This document shows positions 62,062-64,000 of a stretch of 64,000 nt of DNA, in pieces (positions within the stretch are counted from its first letter, which is position 1; each line of letters begins with the position of its first letter). The notes below the pieces were generated by a model. That model was not told the DNA's origin and did no database searches. It was given only the letters and a program-made list of their open reading frames with translations. The position numbers and the translations under genes were made by a program. The stretch comes from Spongilla lacustris (taxonomy: Eukaryota > Porifera > Demospongiae > Spongillida > Spongillidae): contig OX442417.1 in the NCBI GenBank assembly GCA_949361645.1, positions 12,771,150 through 12,835,149 of the forward strand, in the 5' to 3' direction.

Positions 62062-62282
62062 TCCTTAATTTTTTTTCTCCGCCAGGAGTGTTCAGTCAAT
62101 ATAATATATGGCTTAGTGTATTCGTTGCAATGCATAGGACGCTTAGATTCCTCGTATCAGTATCAGGTATTAAATCTGAGTATATAGGCCTCTTTTTAAT
62201 TTTATTGATAGGCCTACCTATATCTTAAACTCAGAGTTCTCCTTGTTAACGGGCCGTTTTCTTTGGCTTGGTCACCTTTCCT

Positions 62283-62812
62283 GAATTAGAATAGAACCGC
62301 CTGTTGTAAACACGTTTGCAGCTGCGTATACGCGTAGCCTGGCAACAGTAAATTAAGACGCATGTGTGACGTCATATTACGTACTGCTAGGCAATCGTCA
62401 CCGATAATGAATTGCACCTGCTCGCGTCATTTCACGGCATTTCATCACCAGCTAACAACTGTACGTTGTATTTGTATGAAAGGGCACGTTTGGAAATCAA
62501 ATGCAACTTTTTGAAGCTAATCTCGTCTTCTTACGACGTTCCTGTCGCGAGTTATACGTGATGAACGGAAGACGGAGGAGGTGATGAACAAAAATTAAAT
62601 GGCGTAATTTTGGTACCGACTTGTCACTCCACGTAAACGGCACTGTTTAGTGAAGCTCATGTTATATGTGCATATCTGTCATGTTTGTGATGGATTATAT
62701 GCGAGCTGGCGAGTAAAGGCAACGCTTCGTTACCGTTTTAAAACACTCGATCGAAAACCACGCCCACGAAGGCAATCCTACATAGGACCCACTACCGTGG
62801 GTCCTGATACAA
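62283..62812. repeat. dispersed repeat, copy 2
   Basis: Homologous to 6034-6365 and ending at the same hairpin (AGGACCCACTACCGTGGGTC). It is longer than copy 1 by an internal segment around 62440-62690. It lies inside the RT element, so it inserted after that element. Confidence 0.75.
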
Positions 62813-64000
62813 CAAAATGGGTAAAAGATGCTCGACGTGCTTCAGCTGCACTGTTGTAATTCCGTTTCTTCTCTTCTTCTGCTGAGGAAAGTACTGCAAC
62901 TGTGTTCCGATGTATGTGCGATGGTGCATCGCGTCGGTGTCTACTACTCGCACATCTAGCAAGGCTACTGCCTGAGATTCCCAAAGACCTCTAATATTGA
63001 TGTCCGCAATCAAGGCAGGGGTACCGTCTCTGATGTTAGCCTCCTTCACAACTGGCTCCTTTTTCACATTCCTGAATGCTATTGAGGCCAGATCTCCAAT
63101 TGCATCTCTGATTTCATTATGGCGTTGGATGACTATCCTCCCCCCTTTCTGCAGTCTAGGGCATGCTCAAGATTGAATGCTGCACCACATCCATCACAGG
63201 TGGCTGGCATCCTAAGCAAAGGATGCTGGTATCTCATCGCCAGTGCATCTCTGAATTCTGTTACAGTCAAATCGGAAGTGGTGTGTACACAGTGGCAATA
63301 CTGCTAGCCATGCAGAAGTTTTACCATCAATTGAACACCGAAATGCTCGCTTCTTCTTTGCATCCAAGATAGAAAGAATAGAGTCTTGTGTGGCCTGGTC
63401 CTGATGTCGAATCTTACAGTGCATACTAGATATTGTCTTAGCAAATTGATCTTTGTGGTCCAGCATTGAAAAAGGAACCTTCCCTTTGATTGCATCTACA
63501 ATTACACTTGTTCCTGTTCTTGACGTTTCGTAGGCATTGTTAGCTGTTTCAATAGGATTTCGTATTCCCATACCACCCATTCAGGTAGGAAGTGTGAATA
63601 AACGTTTTTCTTTTTCGGAAATAGATCCTTCAAAAACTGCTGGCCAGAAAAAGTGTTCAGGGCATCCCAAACAGGAGCAAAGGCAGCACTGCAATCAGGC
63701 ACTACCCTCTGCAAATATGTCCATTCAAATTGTATACATATATGTTGACAAAAGTAATCTGTTTTTTGCATCATTGCTGGGGTGCTTGATGGTAGTTTTG
63801 TGAATGGTCGTTTGTAGGGGCGTTCGAGAGCTAGCTGTTTAATGTTATGCCGCGTTTCAAATGCAACGGTATAACGCTCGATGCAACCACGTGTGAATGC
63901 GCGAAGCAGTGTGTACGTTGTCACGATGGGAAACAATGCAAGGTGCTGCAGAAACTCCGTGCTCAGCGCAATGCCCCAGTTGGCCACTGCAGCAATAGCC
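62813..64000 (-). pseudogene. reverse-transcriptase element, post-RT region, frameshifted
   Basis: Read on the minus strand from the window edge. First comes EWTYLQRVVPDCSAAFAPVW, then GGMGIRNPIETANNAYETS, a TSAWLAVLPL stretch, a Cys/His block (CDGCGAAF, EHALDC), RHNEIRD, and ALIADINIRGLW with ALLDVRVVDTDA. This order is typical of the region after the RT domain in RT elements common in sponges and cnidarians (knowledge of the type, not a search). A frame change falls at the C-run about 63137-63144, with others near 62860 and 63520, so it is dead. The RT domain proper should lie beyond 64000. Confidence 0.72.

Overview
The window reads as nuclear DNA of an early-branching animal, most likely a demosponge (inference). 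It has multi-exon genes with short GT-AG introns, LDL-receptor class A (LDLa) and saposin domains, a dense load of DNA transposons and MITEs, an invertebrate-type reverse-transcriptase element, and very many TACATGTA-type palindromes. There is nothing bacterial: no operons, ribosome binding sites, tRNA or rRNA.

Layout. 1-4931 (+): the 3' end of a prosaposin-like gene, two saposin B domains split over seven exons. 4932-7233: intergenic, with one copy of a dispersed repeat. 7234 to about 21.3 kb (+): gene 1, a type I membrane protein with signal peptide, 20 LDLa modules (one per exon, all phase 1), an unrecognised Cys-containing membrane-proximal domain, one transmembrane helix and a short tail. 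21.3-40.6 kb: intergenic and repeat-built, with a foldback element, a G-rich minisatellite, a piggyBac-like MITE, a mariner/pogo-like MITE, and a pogo-like element split by a hAT element. 40669-61073 (+): gene 2, the tandem paralogue of gene 1. It has the same 20-module, 3-periodic architecture, plus a Ser/Gly/Ala/Thr repeat stalk of about 230 residues and a separately encoded cytoplasmic tail carrying an NPxY sequence. Its intron 9 holds a roughly 5.9-kb hAT-like insertion bounded by 5-bp direct repeats. 61.5-64.0 kb (-): a decayed reverse-transcriptase element interrupted by two younger repeats.

The most interesting structure is the pair of tandem LDLa receptors. Their modules follow a strict A-B-C exon cassette order, (ABC)x6 + AB, conserved one-to-one between the paralogues. 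B modules mostly lack the usual calcium-site Asp. The paralogues then diverged at the stalk and tail: a 12-bp minisatellite that carries an in-phase splice acceptor in most units built the gene 2 stalk, and the tails differ. The NPxY tail and the LDLa ectodomain suggest an endocytic or recognition receptor; its ligand cannot be read from the sequence.
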